From Jacaranda mimosifolia (taxonomy: Eukaryota; Streptophyta; Magnoliopsida; Lamiales; Bignoniaceae), in NCBI GenBank assembly GCA_018894105.1, contig CM032123.1, positions 8,123,001 through 8,187,000 on the forward strand: 64,000 bases of DNA. The letters run 5' to 3'. The notes beneath the pieces were generated by a model. It was not told the origin of the DNA and ran no database searches. It saw nothing but the letters and a program-made list of their open reading frames with translations. Numbering within the stretch: the first letter of the stretch is position 1; the number at the start of each line of letters is the position of its first letter. The translations under genes and the position numbers were made by a program. Below, in pieces: positions 34,324 through 47,189 of this stretch.

Positions 34324-34444
34324 GACTTATGCCAACAAAATGACATTTGCTACTGTAAAGGGAGGAGGTCATACTGCTCCAGAGTACAAGTGTATTGAAT
34401 GTGTAGCCATATTCAAAAGATGGATATCATATCAGTCTTTATGA
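34324..34444 (+). pseudogene. SCPL exon 12 (catalytic histidine, stop)
   Basis: After ACCAG it encodes [20 protein letters not shown], then [19 protein letters not shown] and a TGA stop at 34442-34444. This is the normal C-terminus of the family, with the catalytic His intact. Confidence 0.93.
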
Positions 34445-34881
34445 TGAGAAGATGCATTTCGAGTTGTGAGAATTGAAAAATAAATTGAGATTTAGAGATT
34501 TATGGACGTAGTTAAGTGGAAATGAGCTATTTGGCTTACTCATTGGGAACTACTAATAAAGGTCCGTCTAGAATAAGAAAGAAATTAGATTGGTGTTCAC
34601 TACATTATTTGTTGATGTTTTATTGGGTTGGCTTTTTCTGTCATAGCCTTAAACGAAAATTTATAAATCCTTACATATACTATAAATTAAATACTTTCCA
34701 TTCCGTACTTAACTAGCTAGAAGTCTAATAGTTGATGCACATAAAGCACAATTAGAAAGGTTGAATTTGGCTAGTCTAGAATCACACGTTTTGGACATTA
34801 CAACTGCAAATAAAATGTTGCTCAAACTTGGGCAGTTAGTAAGCCCACAAAACCAGTGCTCCTAAAGCACAACAAGAATAT

Positions 34882-36122
34882 GTGAGAGTTGTAGGCATAA
34901 AATGCTTTAGTTGGAACAATGGAAGTGAAGATGGGGGAAAAAATTATATATATATATATATATATATGAGGAAGAATATTAAGAATAGGTAACAGGTGAT
35001 ATATAGAATTAACACAAGAAAGGGTGAGCCACACAAGGAGATAAGGAGTCAAGCATACACTAATTGAAGCATATAAAAGTTCAAAATGTACCAAGCATGT
35101 GTAAACTATAGGTATACTTCGTTCATGTTATTGCTTTTCTGATGCAACACTAAAACAGGAGACTTAATGTAGCTTTGATATCAATTAAAGGTTGGGTGGA
35201 AATCAAGTGAATTTGATTGAAAATCACTCAATATTTTTGTCTAATTTATGGTATTTATCATATTATACATATGTTATCTCCTTTCTTATACATACATATA
35301 CGATTTAGATCCTCTATTCCATTTGATATTCCATTTCATAAATATATGACATGTGTATTAAATATTTTCTTATAAAAATAATTGATTAAGAATTAGATAC
35401 ACTTGGCATAAGTACAGTAAATTGGAATAGGAGATGAAATAGAAAATGAAATAGAGAATCTAAAGTGATAAATATATGCTAGTTATCCAAAATTGGGAGC
35501 CTATATACGAATATAATTACTTGCAAATAAACTAGAATTCTATTGTAGTTAATATGTCAATAAGCCTGAATGGCTTGAATCTCACAAGGTTGGTTTGATC
35601 ATTTTCAAACTAAGTTCAATATGATTCCAATTAAATTGAGCTTGATCTTTTTAATATTTACACACGCATAGACATTAAGGAATCATTAAGGTTTTAATCT
35701 AAAATTTTATACATACAAATGCGAGGATGATGCCACTAGTGGCATAGCAGCTTGAGTTGAATGTTAGGAATTAAGTCCAAATTGAATTCAAGCATGGGCA
35801 CAAGTTGGCTAGGATGAACTACGTTTATGCTTGTTATAAATTCTTAACATTAGTTATTATAAATTAATTGTAGAGAACTAATAAATATTGATATAAAAAT
35901 AAAGGGGCATCGAAAAGTATGGAGACATAGAAAGAACCGTAAGGCATGACTCATAAGTGGTAATACCTACCACTCTAGAAATTTACCTAAGAATTTAGAG
36001 TAAGAATAAGAATATTTTTTTTCCTAAACACAAGCCAAAGGCACAAAATTTGATGATACTCTTCAAAATAATGTGTTCCCATGATTAAAATTGTTGTCTT
36101 CTTAGACAATACTTGGAACAAC
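34882..36122. repeat. long direct repeat, copy 1
   Basis: From tgagagttgtaggcataaaa to acttggaaca it matches copy 2 at 38601-39610 in order. Copy 1 has about 200 extra bases near 35270-35480 (from tatgacatgtg to gagaatctaaag), either an insertion here or a deletion in copy 2. No gene lies in either copy. Confidence 0.88.
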
Positions 36123-36130
36123 TAGGAGAT

Positions 36131-36382
36131 ACAAAGTTGGTTTGAAATAAGGTTAGATACAATAAGGGCATTTTTAGAATTTCACCTTTTTTTTTTAATG
36201 GCGTTAGGTCAAACCCTAACGGCAACTAATGGAAGGGATTAAATGTTGCACGGCAACAAAAGTTAGGTGGGTAAATGCAATTTTTAAAACAACAAGGTTT
36301 CGACTTATCGCCTTTAAAAAAAATGGTGAAATTCTAAAAATGCCCTTATTGTATCTAACCTCATTTCAAACCAAGTTTGACC
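36131..36382. repeat. foldback inverted repeat, about 250 bp
   Basis: Arms of roughly 65 bp (about 36131-36196 and 36312-36382) are near-perfect complements. The left arm reads ggttagatacaataaggg and the right arm cccttattgtatctaacc, with the match continuing to both sides. The loop is about 115 bp. It begins right where direct repeat copy 1 ends, so it may mark a foldback or Mutator-like insertion. Confidence 0.85.
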
Positions 36383-36483
36383 CTTTCTTGTGGACTAAAA
36401 TACCATTAGGGGAGGTATTGTAAGATTTCAAAAATTTTAGGGGCTTATTTGTAATTAACATTCTTTTAAGACTAAAACATACT

Positions 36484-36835
36484 TAGTTAATTAGCATTTT
36501 AAATTACATACTTAATAATATTAAATAACAAATATTTCAAATAATTAATTAAATATATTTATTGATTAAAAAATAACTAAATAATTTAAAGAAAAGGATA
36601 AGTAAAGAATTTATTAAAATTTATTCTTTAAAATTATTTGTAATTAATATTTTTTTGAACAACAACATATAATTAGCACTTTAAATTACATACTTAGTAA
36701 TATTAAATAACAAATATTTAAAATAATTAATAAAATATATTTATTTATTAAAAAATAAAAAAATAATAAAAACAAAAAGATAAGTAAAGAATTTATTAAA
36801 ATTTATTCTTTAAAATTTATTAAAGAATAAAAAAA
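36484..36835. repeat. tandem duplication, two units of about 175 bp
   Basis: Units at about 36484-36660 and 36671-36835 share taattagcattttaaattac, atacttaataatattaaata and gataagtaaagaatttatta in order. The sequence is AT-rich and non-coding. Confidence 0.8.
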
Positions 36836-36837
36836 GA

Positions 36838-37115
36838 CCTAACCACCGACCCACCTCACCCCGCGTAGCCGCTGTTGCCCTGGCCATGGCTACTGGTCGC
36901 CCAACTAGCCTGGCTAGTGGATGGCTATAGCAGTGGGCAACCAATTGCTAGCCATGGACAGGTGAGTAGCCGGTTGCTGGCCATAGCTAGGCAATGACCA
37001 ACCCTTAGCCATGGCAGAGAGCGACTAGCCATGGCCAAATCTGGTTGCCTAGTCAAGCGGCCACTGGCCATGGCCAAGCAGCATTCTAGGGTAGGGATAG
37101 GGGTGGAGGTAAGAG
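36838..37115. other. GC-rich island with repeated tggccatggc words
   Basis: About 280 bases of GC-rich DNA in an AT-rich region. Words like agccatggc, ctggccatggc and gccactggcc recur in both orientations. Right after it comes a TA/GT repeat tract (37131-37262). A second island with the same words and similar flanks is at 52727-52895. The frame 37031-37297 runs out of it into the microsatellite and is not a credible gene. Confidence 0.65.
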
Positions 37116-37130
37116 TGAGGATTGGTGGAT

Positions 37131-37262
37131 GGTGTATTTTATATATAGATATATATATATATGTGTGTGTGTGTGTATGTATTTATTGTATATTTATATA
37201 TATACATAGATATTTATTGTATATTTATATATATATATATATAGATATAGATATTCATATAT
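37131..37262. repeat. TA/GT microsatellite tract
   Basis: Successive runs of tatatag, (ta)n, (tg)n and tatatata, next to the GC island. This is a slippage-prone simple repeat. Confidence 0.9.
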
Positions 37263-38600
37263 ATGCACCCTTGTATTATAGTAAGATAATGATTTAAATT
37301 TTCATTTCTTATTTTTACTTATTTTATTTATTTATTGCTAAAATTTAATAAACTAATTTATATATGTTTACTATTTTATCATTATTAAATATGTAACTTA
37401 AAATTAATAGAAATATATTATCTAAGGTTATAAGATTAAATTTTTAAAAAATTGAAGGTGATAAAATTATATCAAATAAACCCTCTTAAATTCAAAAATA
37501 TTACAAATAAGTCCAAGGATATTTTTATCTTTTTCTATCAGTTTTTTTATTTTTTCTTTCTTTTCTTTTAATTTTTAATGGAAGGGCATTATGGTCATTT
37601 CACACTTTCCGTCAACATTACATTTTAGTTAAAAAGTTTAGTTGGTAAATGTAATTTTTAAAATAATGAGAATTTTTTTGTAATTAGGCCAAATCTCAGA
37701 GGATCTGCATTTAATTCACCTTTAAAAATATAAAGCAACAAAGAAATTTTTTTAAGAAATTGTAGATTCTTCAATTTTGATGAACATTTCACCCAAACAA
37801 CAAGAAGACAACTAGAGACCACATACATTTCATTGACAATAAACCTCATTCAACAAAATCCCAACCTGCCACAACAATAAATGTGTTTATTGTAATAATG
37901 TAATACTATATTCTTACATTCTTACAATTATGGAGTTCAAAAAAAAAAAAAAAGGAAAAGAAAAGAGACACACCCAACTATAAACGAGAAATATTCTCAC
38001 ATTTCCCACAACCATGATATGTTCCTTTACTAATCCAGATAACCATTCAAAAAATATAAGAAAAATAAAAAATATCCATTCTAAAATTGTACTATAAAAA
38101 ATTAGGGCATCAGCTACGGCTAATTTGTAACTGATACTAAAAAATTGTAGCTTTGGTTACAAAATTATCCTAATCAAGTCCGAACATGATACTTTTGTAG
38201 CTAATTCTCGCTACCTTCAATCCCTAGTTGATGACCATTCTTTTATATGTATATATATAGTAATTTTTATACGAATAATACATAACTAATCTATTGCACT
38301 TAGAAAGTAGAATGTTGTGGGTTGATAATTAATAGTTTTTGTATATTGTAATTAAACAAAATTATATTTGCTACGAAAATCTATAGCTATACCTATGAAA
38401 TTAAGCAACTTTTTTGTAGTAGATACTTAAGTTTTTGGTAGTATCATAAGTGGCATTTTCATATATATATATATATATAAGTATATAAGTAAAGAAAGTA
38501 CTATATACATGTAGATATATGTGTTTTTTGTTACGATGGACACTTGGATTAAATGTATATTTGAGATGACTTGTCTAATCATAAGTATCAAATAAATTAG

Positions 38601-39610
38601 TGAGAGTTGTAGGCATAAAATGTTTAAGTTGGTAAAATGGAAGTGAAGATGGAAAATATATCGATGAGAAAGAACATTAAGAATAGATAAGAAGTGAGAT
38701 ATAGAATAAACACAAGAAAGGGTGAGCCACACAAGAAAATAAGAAGTCAAGCATATACTAATTGAAGCACATAAATGCTCAAAATACGCCAAGCATGTGT
38801 AAACTATGAGATTTGGCCACACTAGAAAATGAGACTTATTGGAGCCTTGATATCAACCGAGGGGTGGGTTGAAGTCAAGTGGGTTTTAGTAAAAATCAGC
38901 CAATATTTTTTGTCCAATTTATGGTATTTATAATATTATACATACATTATCTCCTTTCTTATGCATTCATATATGCTAGTTATAGAAAATTGGGAGCCTA
39001 TATACGAATATAATTACTTGCAAATAAATAAGAATCCTCTTAGGTTAATATGTCAATGAACTTTGATGGCTTGAATCTCACAAGATTGGTTGACCATTTT
39101 CACACTGAGTTCAATATTATTCAAATTAGATTGAGCTTGATTTTTTTTTTTTCTTTTTTATATTTGCACACACATATGCATTAAAGAATCATTAAGATTT
39201 AAATCCAAAATCTTACACATACAAGTGTGAGGATGGTACCACTAACCACTCTTAGGAATTAAGTTCAAATTGAAAATCAAGCATGGGCAGAAGTTTGTTT
39301 GGCATGAACTAAGCTTGTGCTTGTTATAAACTCTTAACATTGATTATTATAAATGAATTGTAGAAAACTAACAAATATTGATATAAAAATAAAGTGACAT
39401 TCAAAAGTATGGAGATGTAAGACCATAAGACATGACTCAAAATGTAGTAATATCTACCATTCTAGAAATTTACCTAAGAATTTAGAGTAAGAATAAGAAA
39501 ATTTATTTTCTTAAATACAAGCCAAAGGCTCAAAATTTAATTATACTCTTCAAAATAAAGTGGTACCATGATTACAATTATTGGCTTTCTTAGAAAAAAC
39601 TTGGAACAAC
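38601..39610. repeat. long direct repeat, copy 2
   Basis: The partner of 34882-36122, with substitutions spread throughout. The 2.5 kb between the copies holds the foldback, the tandem duplication and the GC island, so those elements may have been inserted between the copies or formed part of the duplicated unit's spacer. Confidence 0.88.
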
Positions 39611-40386
39611 CCTCCAAATATAGGATGGTTTTTAATGCCATGTATTAAATATAGAATATATTTATCATGACTGAGAAATTAAAAAGTTAGTAAGCCTAAC
39701 TAGAAAATATCAAGAAAATCATATAGGACTCCTAGAGTAATCATTAACCAAGAATCAAATTAATAACAACCACTAAAATTGATCAAAAATCAAGTGGACT
39801 TAGGACATTTCCAAAACTGGCCATAAGAAAGCACTAAGTTGACAGTCTTCGGTAATTTGAACATAACTCTTCGTAAAAAATAATTTTTGAAAACTAATTT
39901 TTTGTTCCAGAGTAAATATTCATATCTTTCCGATGATATATGGCTTACCATATAGTTCCTTCGCAATGCAAGTAATTTATTCCAAAAAGTTGTCCCACAA
40001 TTTGTGACAACATCTTGAAAATAGATTTCAAGTACACCATTTGATACAACTTGTTTAGGTATATCATGTAGTTCATTCGCAATGAAGGCCAAGATATTCG
40101 GGCCCATTTGTTGTGTTTGTTTGGGATGTAAATGTGACATCTAAAGTAGCATTGCATTATTTTGTAGTATAATTTTCAGAATTTGATTAGTTTGATTAGA
40201 TGATTGGATCTAATGACTAGTAATCAAATTGAAAAACTAAAATAATTTTCTCATGGAAATGATTATTTTTGTTTGATATATTTGGATATAGATATTATTA
40301 TATTTGAGTTAATTAAGCATTTTTTAGCAACAATGAAAACATGTATAAAATTACAAAATATTAGATAAAAAATTTAACTCAAAAGT

Positions 40387-41952
40387 TGTAGCGCCCCACC
40401 CAAGAGGTATCTGCTTCAAGCCGAAATGCTACTTCAATCGTATTTACATTAATTCAAAATAAAATATGCACCCCCAAAATATTCAATTTAAATAATTCCA
40501 TATGAACCCAAAAACATTCATTCCATCTTACTATTACATTCCACAATATATCATTCCACAAGGGCTATAAAACCAACATACAATTAATAGCACTAGAAAT
40601 CTATGTTTACGCAATATTTACATCAACAGTAACTGAATTCATATTTAACATTCTTGAGCCAACATGATAGGTCATGTGTTTATGTACAGCTAACTACCTG
40701 CTCATAACAGTTTTATACACTAAATACAATTACGAACGGCACAACTCCTCAATACCATAAAATTATACCCACCAATATCAGAATTATAATCATCCGGCTA
40801 GCTCAACTTCCACTTACAATATAGTCCTACACCTACCTTATCTAATGTTCACGCACAGCAACAGAATGTACATATACCTTACTTGTAACCAACTTTAATA
40901 TCCAATTGTTTAGTTTATAATTATAATTTTCATCCAAATAACTTATTTTTACATAAAAAATTAACTTAGTACTTTAATCAAACTAATCATGAATCAATTA
41001 ACCGATTAATCAGAGTTTTACCAAATTGGTCGAGTTCGAGGTCAATTCACAACTTGAAATCAACTCGCATGCATCCGGATCCTCACCCCAAAGATTCTGC
41101 CTCTTGACTATTGGAGCAGCCGCCGACTGTCGTGCACTGCTAGTTGGAGTCATGTGCGGCCGCCACCACCCGATGCCCTTCATTGCACCAGTGAAAACCC
41201 CTCAGTCAATTTTAGCATATGCCAGCTCCTCGCCAATCAATTTAGCCAAAACAGTCGTAGCTCCACCGCCGCCTGCCGCGCACTTCCATTTTGATTCCAC
41301 TCGTTCCAGTGATCAATTCTTCAAACCGAAGCTACCAGTATGCTCCACTCACCAAGCCCTTACAACCCGCCTCTCTATTTCGAGCATCAATCGGCGAAGA
41401 CCCACAACCCACCACCACCGCCGTGAGCCACTTTTGGCCGCCAATTCTCATTGCTTTGCTAGGTATTTCAAGGTGCTTTTGGTATCAACATGTTCCTCAC
41501 GATGAGAGAAAGGTAGTGGTTAGTTTATTTCTAAGATTCAGTAGCAAATAGGTGAGAGCATGGAGGAAGGAAAGTTGGGTCACTTAGTGAGAATTAGAAA
41601 GAGCCACAAGTGTGTTCTTATATAGAACTTAATTTTTCAAACTTCCAATCTAACCCTAGACCTTTTCCACCAATTGTAGTCTGGTCCTTCAGTTTTTTGA
41701 GTGCCTAATATTGGCCCCTAAATTTTCAATTAAGCCTTTAAACCCTTGATTTTCATCTTTTCAACCTCTAACATTTAAATTTTCAAACAATTAGGTCCTG
41801 ACCTTATTTAAAATGTAGTCCTCTAATTCTTAATAATTATATTCAGGCCTTAATCAGTTTAATTAATTTTAAATTAAGGTCAATCATTACGTTATGCAAC
41901 TTGTCAGCCTGGGTTTAATTTTATTGAAGCCATCACTATTTTGATAATTACA
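40387..41952 (-). repeat. left (3') LTR of the second LARD, 1,566 bp
   Basis: It starts TGTAGCGCCCC and ends ATTACA on the plus strand. Up to about 40886 it matches the right LTR; beyond that the two diverge, so this LTR has lost the middle part kept by the right one. Its U3 portion (about 41026-41550) is GC-rich and holds open frames of up to 159 residues, which look like chance. Confidence 0.85.
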
Positions 41953-44900
41953 ATCCTCCCCTTTAAAAGAATATGGTCCTCAAATTCTTAGCTGAAGTTT
42001 GGATGAGTTCAATATCACTCACTATCTTCTCATCCCAAAACATTTTTCTCAATAAATCGTTCTTAGACCTATGAGTTCCATATATTTCCTTCTCTATTAC
42101 TGATTTTAGTCTTGTTGAGACTGAAATCCAAACTCCTCAATGTTTGAGATTACCTTCTTAAGTTTTCAACCTACTTATCCTTACCTGAGTATTTCACATT
42201 TCAACTTCTACCAAAGGTTAATTACCAAATCCTATAACTTAAGTTCAAATTTTTATCCTTGATCCTGGAAATACTTAGTTTTGTTTTCACTTATTTTGCC
42301 ATCCGCCAAGTGTAGTAGCACGTTCTTCTGATCCAAAGTACTTGCTAATCTTAAACTTACCCAAATGAGGTATACTAATGCAACGTTATTCTCAAGAACT
42401 TTTTTATTTCCATCCTTGAGGGTGCCTTTGTTTGATTAAAGCAATTACCATCGCAATAAGTCCCATGTCATGGGTAAGATAATTTATTTCTACGACTTAA
42501 AATTTCCCAATGTATATGAGATCACTCTCTCATGAACAAATGTCCTTCTCAAGGCATATGTGTATTTGACATTTCTTAAGTTTCCCAAAGTAAGAACCAG
42601 CATCCAGATTAATTTTCCCTTTAATCTTGAAATTCCCTTTACATCTCTTGTTAATCAAATTATCAATCCTTTTGAATTGTTTCATCCAATGAATTTACAA
42701 CCTTGAAAAAATTGATGATATTAATTGATAAAATTTGAGAAACTGTTGTATTTTTTATACATTTTCTGGCTGTATTCAATTATCTATAGCCTTAGTTCTA
42801 ATAGGATCAATGCCTAATTGTCTACGAGGCTGAGCGTAGATATAGTATGATTCACTTTTCGATTTCTTGCATATTAAAGACCCTTAACAAGACCAAGAAA
42901 GATAAATCTTAATAAGTCGGATAGTTCTCTATGTATCGTATTTGTAATTTTTGTGAGAACTTGTATCAAACCTAATAGTATCGTTTCAATTCATAATATC
43001 CATATTACAAGTGGAAGATAGTTCTCGCCTCATCTTTTCCTCAAATTTCCATTTAACAATATTATTTCCTCAATTTCAATCTTAAGCCAACATATATATC
43101 TGCAATCAGTTAAATAGCTTATATAGAAAAAAATATTCTAATTCCTAAAATCAATGAGTTTCGTTGAGCTTTTACTATTTTTCAGCCAATCTATATCAAT
43201 GATACGAGGTTCTTCCTAAAATGAACAGTATACTTAATTCCTTTTTTTATCAGGTTAGCTCGATACTCCAATTATCTCGATTTCCTCAATCTGCACCCCT
43301 ATGTTCTAATTACCTGATCCTCTCATAAATTTCGTGGGATAAAACTCTAGAAAATTCCTTGACTTTATCCTTCACAGGAAGTTCTACTATGCTCTAGAAG
43401 TTACCAACCTAACTCGCTCTCAATAAAGACATAGGGTTTGTTGTTCCACTGCGACATAGACTATGCCACATGTTTTTGCTGCCTTCAAATCTATTAATAG
43501 GGGATGGAGTGGGGTTTGGTGTTATCTCCAATTCTTTCCACAAGATATTTCTAATTAGGGTGCCTTCATCGGGATCTTCAAATATGCTAATTCAATTGAT
43601 TGGTGGCCCTCTGCTATGACCCGATTGACATGTGATCACTCCACCCTTAAGGATTTTCTAGTAATGTCTTCTCTCGCCATATCGTGATTCCAGTCTTATT
43701 GGACGAGTTCAAGTTCGATTAGCTAATAGTGTTCATCTTAAATAATAATAATAATGTCAAAAGGACTATTTTCGTTTAGAAAATATAGGATATTTAAATG
43801 TAAGCCAGGACTTTTTAAACCTCAAAGCAGCATATATATACATGCCATGACTATTTCTCTAATTGGCATACATCACGATTCTTAATTTCTCTTGTCAAAG
43901 TCAGGGTGTGCATTCCCATTTCAAAGTATTAGTTCCATTCTCATCCACGTCTTTTACATCCTCAAATTAGGGGATTGTGTTCTATTAAAACACCAATCTC
44001 CGTTTTCTATCCATATTTCCTACCCGTCATATTAATAATAGCCTTTTTCTCGTCCTTCCCATTTATTCTTCTAACTCGCCAATGATCATCTCTTCTTTCT
44101 TATCCTCCTTCATTTTGCAACCACACAAATTTATAACTATATTATTTTAATCATACCATACAAACTCATCAAATATTAATCAACCTAAATGACCTGCTAA
44201 TTACCAAATACAACTATGTTTGGGACAATCCTCAACTTACAAATCTAATATCTCGTAAAACACATCTATACAGGATATATTTTCCCAATTTTCACCCTTT
44301 CAAAATTCAAAGAGTCACGTGCTTGACATCATTGGAATATTGGATCGTACACTGGTCGTTCTGGAAATATATCTATTCATCATTAATTATTTTCTAAGTT
44401 TTCATAACCCATGATCTTAAATTCCTATCACTAGGATTGGGGTACAGATTTCCTATTTCCCGAAACATTAGTTCTTAACCTTTGTCAATCTATTTCATAT
44501 CCCTAAATTTCTTTGAGGAATTATGCTTCATCAAAATACTGACCTTTGTTCTCCGCACATAATTTCCTTATATTACATTAGTATCCTCTTTTCATCTCAT
44601 CCTATCCATTTAATATCCTCAACTCCCTCTTCAATTATCTCTATGTCCGCATTTGATATTCTCCTTTCAACCTTTCATGTTTACCACATAAGTCACCAAT
44701 AACTTATGGCTGGTATGACAATATTTTTCTTGAACTTACAATACAATTTCTTACAACTTCATATCTTACAAGCAGTCTTCCCATTTCCCTTATTCATTCT
44801 CAAATCTGTGATCACACTTATCAACTATCATAATCAACACACCAACTTTCCTCTCAATTTTCAATAATGTTTTAGTAAGTTCATCTCACGCGCAATCTTC

Positions 44901-45462
44901 TGCTTTTCAATCCATTATCATTTCATGCGGATCAATTTTCACCATCATCATACTAACTTTTTTTTGTATAACCATACCACCTAAATCTTGACCATGTGCA
45001 CAGGTTAATCATCATTCATCCCAAAGTAATCATTCACCTCCCCAAATATATTTCCTCGTAAAGTAATCCTCTCTTTTGTTAGATAAAACTTCCATGAATA
45101 TTGATAGAACAATATTGATTTCCAAAATAACTCCTCATCCATTGAATACATTTATTTCCAAAATAGTCTTTTTGCTCATTCAATTGAACCTTCATCGATA
45201 TTTTCACAAAATAGTATATTTCAAATCCTTTCCAATAATTGTAAGATCATATGCCTGACACACCAAAAGTAAGAGGTTATACACTGGTTGACCACCTTAG
45301 TCATAACTTTTGGCTTCCTCAATATCTAGCATTGCCCCAGTAGTTCATATCCTATTCAACTCCACAATCAAACTCAATCCCACTAACTAAGAATTTCACA
45401 TTTCAAGGATCATAACCTAGCATAGCTCAAGTTCTCATTGACCCAAGCTCTTATACCACTGT
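41953..45462 (-). other. interior of the second LARD
   Basis: 3.5 kb of AT-rich DNA with very few open frames on either strand (the longest is about 60 residues, 45076-45258). No retroelement protein domain could be read. I see nothing else in it. Confidence 0.7.
45447..45458 (-). other. second LARD primer-binding site (tRNA-iMet)
   Basis: On the minus strand it reads TGGTATAAGAGC, one base from the canonical TGGTATCAGAGC, four bases inside the right LTR. Confidence 0.88.
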
Positions 45463-47150
45463 TGTAGCGCCCCGCCCGGGAGGTGCTTGCTTTGGGCCAA
45501 TGTGCTACTCCAATCTTACTCACATTAATTCAAATACAAACCCCCAAAATATTCAATTTAAATAATTCCATAATAACCAAAAAGCATTCATTCTAGCTTA
45601 CTATTGCATTCCAATATATATCATTCCACAAGAGCTACAAAACCATCATACAATTACAAGCACCACAAATCCATATTTACATAATATTTACATCAACAAA
45701 AACTCAATTCAGACTTAACATTCTTGAGCCAACATGACAGGTCATATATTTGTGTACAACTAACTACCTGCTCATAACAGTTTTATACACTAGATACAGT
45801 TATGAACATCATGACTCCTCAACACCATAAACTTATACCCCCAAGCATCAAAATTATAATTTTCCTATGCTAGCTCAACTTCCACTTACAATATAGTTCT
45901 AAACTTACCACATCCAATGTTCACGCACAGCAGCAGAATGTACATGTACCTTGCTTATGACCTCTCGCTAATCAATTCTCAATTTGGGAAAAGGGTAAGA
46001 AAGAAACACTACAGAAGGTGTAAGTCCTATTGATTTAGTGAGGTGAGCAATAAACAGTTTAGATATAATTATATTGAATGAGAAAAAGGTAACTAAGAAA
46101 GTTTGAAAGAAACCAAAATAAAGCAATATCCTCATAAAAATGCTTACAGTAAGCAAAGTACTTATTAACAGGAACTGATACTAGTAAACTCGAATAACAT
46201 AAGTTCATCAATAAACTAATAATAGGAGATAAGATAAAACATATCATATGGAGTTGTTGGGGAAGGGTCTTCAAACTTATGACTACCATAGATTAATATA
46301 GAAACTGATCTCTTATCCCTCCAAATTGCTAGTGATCAGCTCGGCACAACAAACACACACATTTGGCATGGTTGACTGCATGCCAATCCCTCACTCACAG
46401 ATAGTTAACCTCCAACTACTTGTGAGACAGGATCATTAGTGGGTACTAGTTTGGGATACCAACCATGATCGGTCCGTTCTGCCCGGCCATTTTTTTTATC
46501 TTAGTCCCTAGCCCAACTTCCCGTGGCGTCCCTTAGATCTAAACTTCCCATAGGTATCCGAAGGGTCTTATTAACAACTAATTCCAATAGCAATATCAAT
46601 TTTCAAGTAATGATGTTACAAACAAGAAATAACCGAATGCAATGAGTCTAAAAAAAAAACCAATCTATCGATCAACAAGACCGTCTCAAATAACAATAAA
46701 TATATTAATGACTCAAGCATATCAGCACCAGATCATATGACAACATATGAATTATCAAATGTGTCAATGGGAGCAAAACGACAATGGAAGGTCCAATAGG
46801 ATTTCAAGCAACGAATTCAAAAAATAATAATTTAATCTTTCAACAAGACTGTACCTATAATATTGCAGATTAATGATGAGTTCAAAGAATGATAAACAAT
46901 TAGTTAGCAAGATCGCCTCGATTAGCATTTTAGAAAAATAATATAACTATGTCAGGGATCAGCCAACAAGGCCAAAGACCACAAAAAAGCAAGATAATTA
47001 TCAAAACTTAACAGAGAGTGACTTGAATGTCATGAAAGATACAGACAAGTGAAGATACGAATAAGTAGGCCACTATTCACAAGAAACGTATATATTCTTT
47101 TCCTAGCAATAATGCAAATTATAACCTCATCTTAATCTCAATGACGATAC
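45463..47150 (-). repeat. right (5') LTR of the second LARD, truncated
   Basis: It begins TGTAGCGCCCCGCC and follows the left LTR to about 45958, then continues with sequence the left LTR lacks. Read on the minus strand it contains the same LTR landmarks as the Gypsy LTRs elsewhere here (tactagt.ccca, tacttgtgagtcagg-type words, gcatgcagtcaaccatgcc near 46370). The true U3 end is missing. Confidence 0.75.
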
Positions 47151-47189
47151 TATCAGTCCTCTACTGCTTAGGGAGATTTAGGTTCTCGC

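Larger units (their letters stand above)
17899..34444 (+). pseudogene. serine carboxypeptidase-like (SCPL) acyltransferase-type pseudogene
   Basis: Twelve exon-like pieces in order spell a plant S10-family protein of the SCPL clade that includes acyltransferases using 1-O-glucose esters. Intact relatives enter the secretory pathway and work in the vacuole. Key blocks are [10 protein letters not shown] (exon 2), GDSYIG with the catalytic Ser (exon 5), GDQDMVVP with the catalytic Asp (exon 11) and GGGHTAPEY with the catalytic His (exon 12). Defects: frameshifts in exons 1, 5, 6, 8 and 10; a W-to-stop in exon 10; no acceptor at exon 2; GC in place of GT at three donors; a duplicated exon 3. Transposons swell it to over 16 kb. 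The substrate cannot be inferred. Calling it acyltransferase rather than peptidase rests on overall similarity, especially exons 4, 7 and 8. Confidence 0.93.
34445..40386. other. gene-free region downstream of the SCPL pseudogene
   Basis: No recognisable gene. It holds a long direct duplication, a foldback repeat, a short tandem duplication, a GC-rich island with flanking microsatellites and TA-rich tracts, each listed separately. 37870-38600 and 39611-40386 show only AT-rich sequence. In 38090-38420 a few inverted words near tttttttgtagtag hint at a worn CACTA-like end. Confidence 0.6.
40387..47150 (-). mobile_element. second LARD-like Gypsy derivative, right LTR truncated
   Basis: The left LTR (40387-41952) and right LTR (45463 to about 47150) match at their inner/U5 parts. 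The primer site at 45447-45458 and the purine tract at 41953-41970 (plus-strand atcctccccttt) show minus-strand reading. The 3.5-kb interior (41953-45462) holds no gag-pol frame. The right LTR breaks off near 47150-47190, where a plus-strand LTR begins, so the outer ends and target duplication cannot be tested. The region next to the primer site resembles that of the LARD at 23317-30767. Confidence 0.82.

Noticed and set aside
34073..34372. 99-residue minus-strand frame
   Set aside because: It is antisense to SCPL exons 11 and 12 and has no similarity of its own.
37031..37297. 88-residue plus-strand frame rich in YIYIYI
   Set aside because: It is a GC island running into a TA/GT microsatellite; the repeat alone keeps the frame open.
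38090..38420. Possible worn CACTA-like element ending ttttttgtagtag
   Set aside because: The terminus is imperfect, there is no left end, and no 3-bp duplication can be defined.
39790..40140. 116-residue minus-strand open frame
   Set aside because: It starts with ATG and is open, but I recognise no domain, the overlapping frame 39945-40157 is also open, and it lies between repeats next to an LTR. It is more likely a transposon remnant or chance.
41026..41551. Overlapping 159- and 86-residue plus-strand frames
   Set aside because: They lie in the GC-rich U3 zone of a minus-strand LTR. The corresponding zones of other LTRs here (about 1490-1990, 25290-25760, 62590-63200) are also GC-rich with unrelated short frames, so this is composition rather than a gene.
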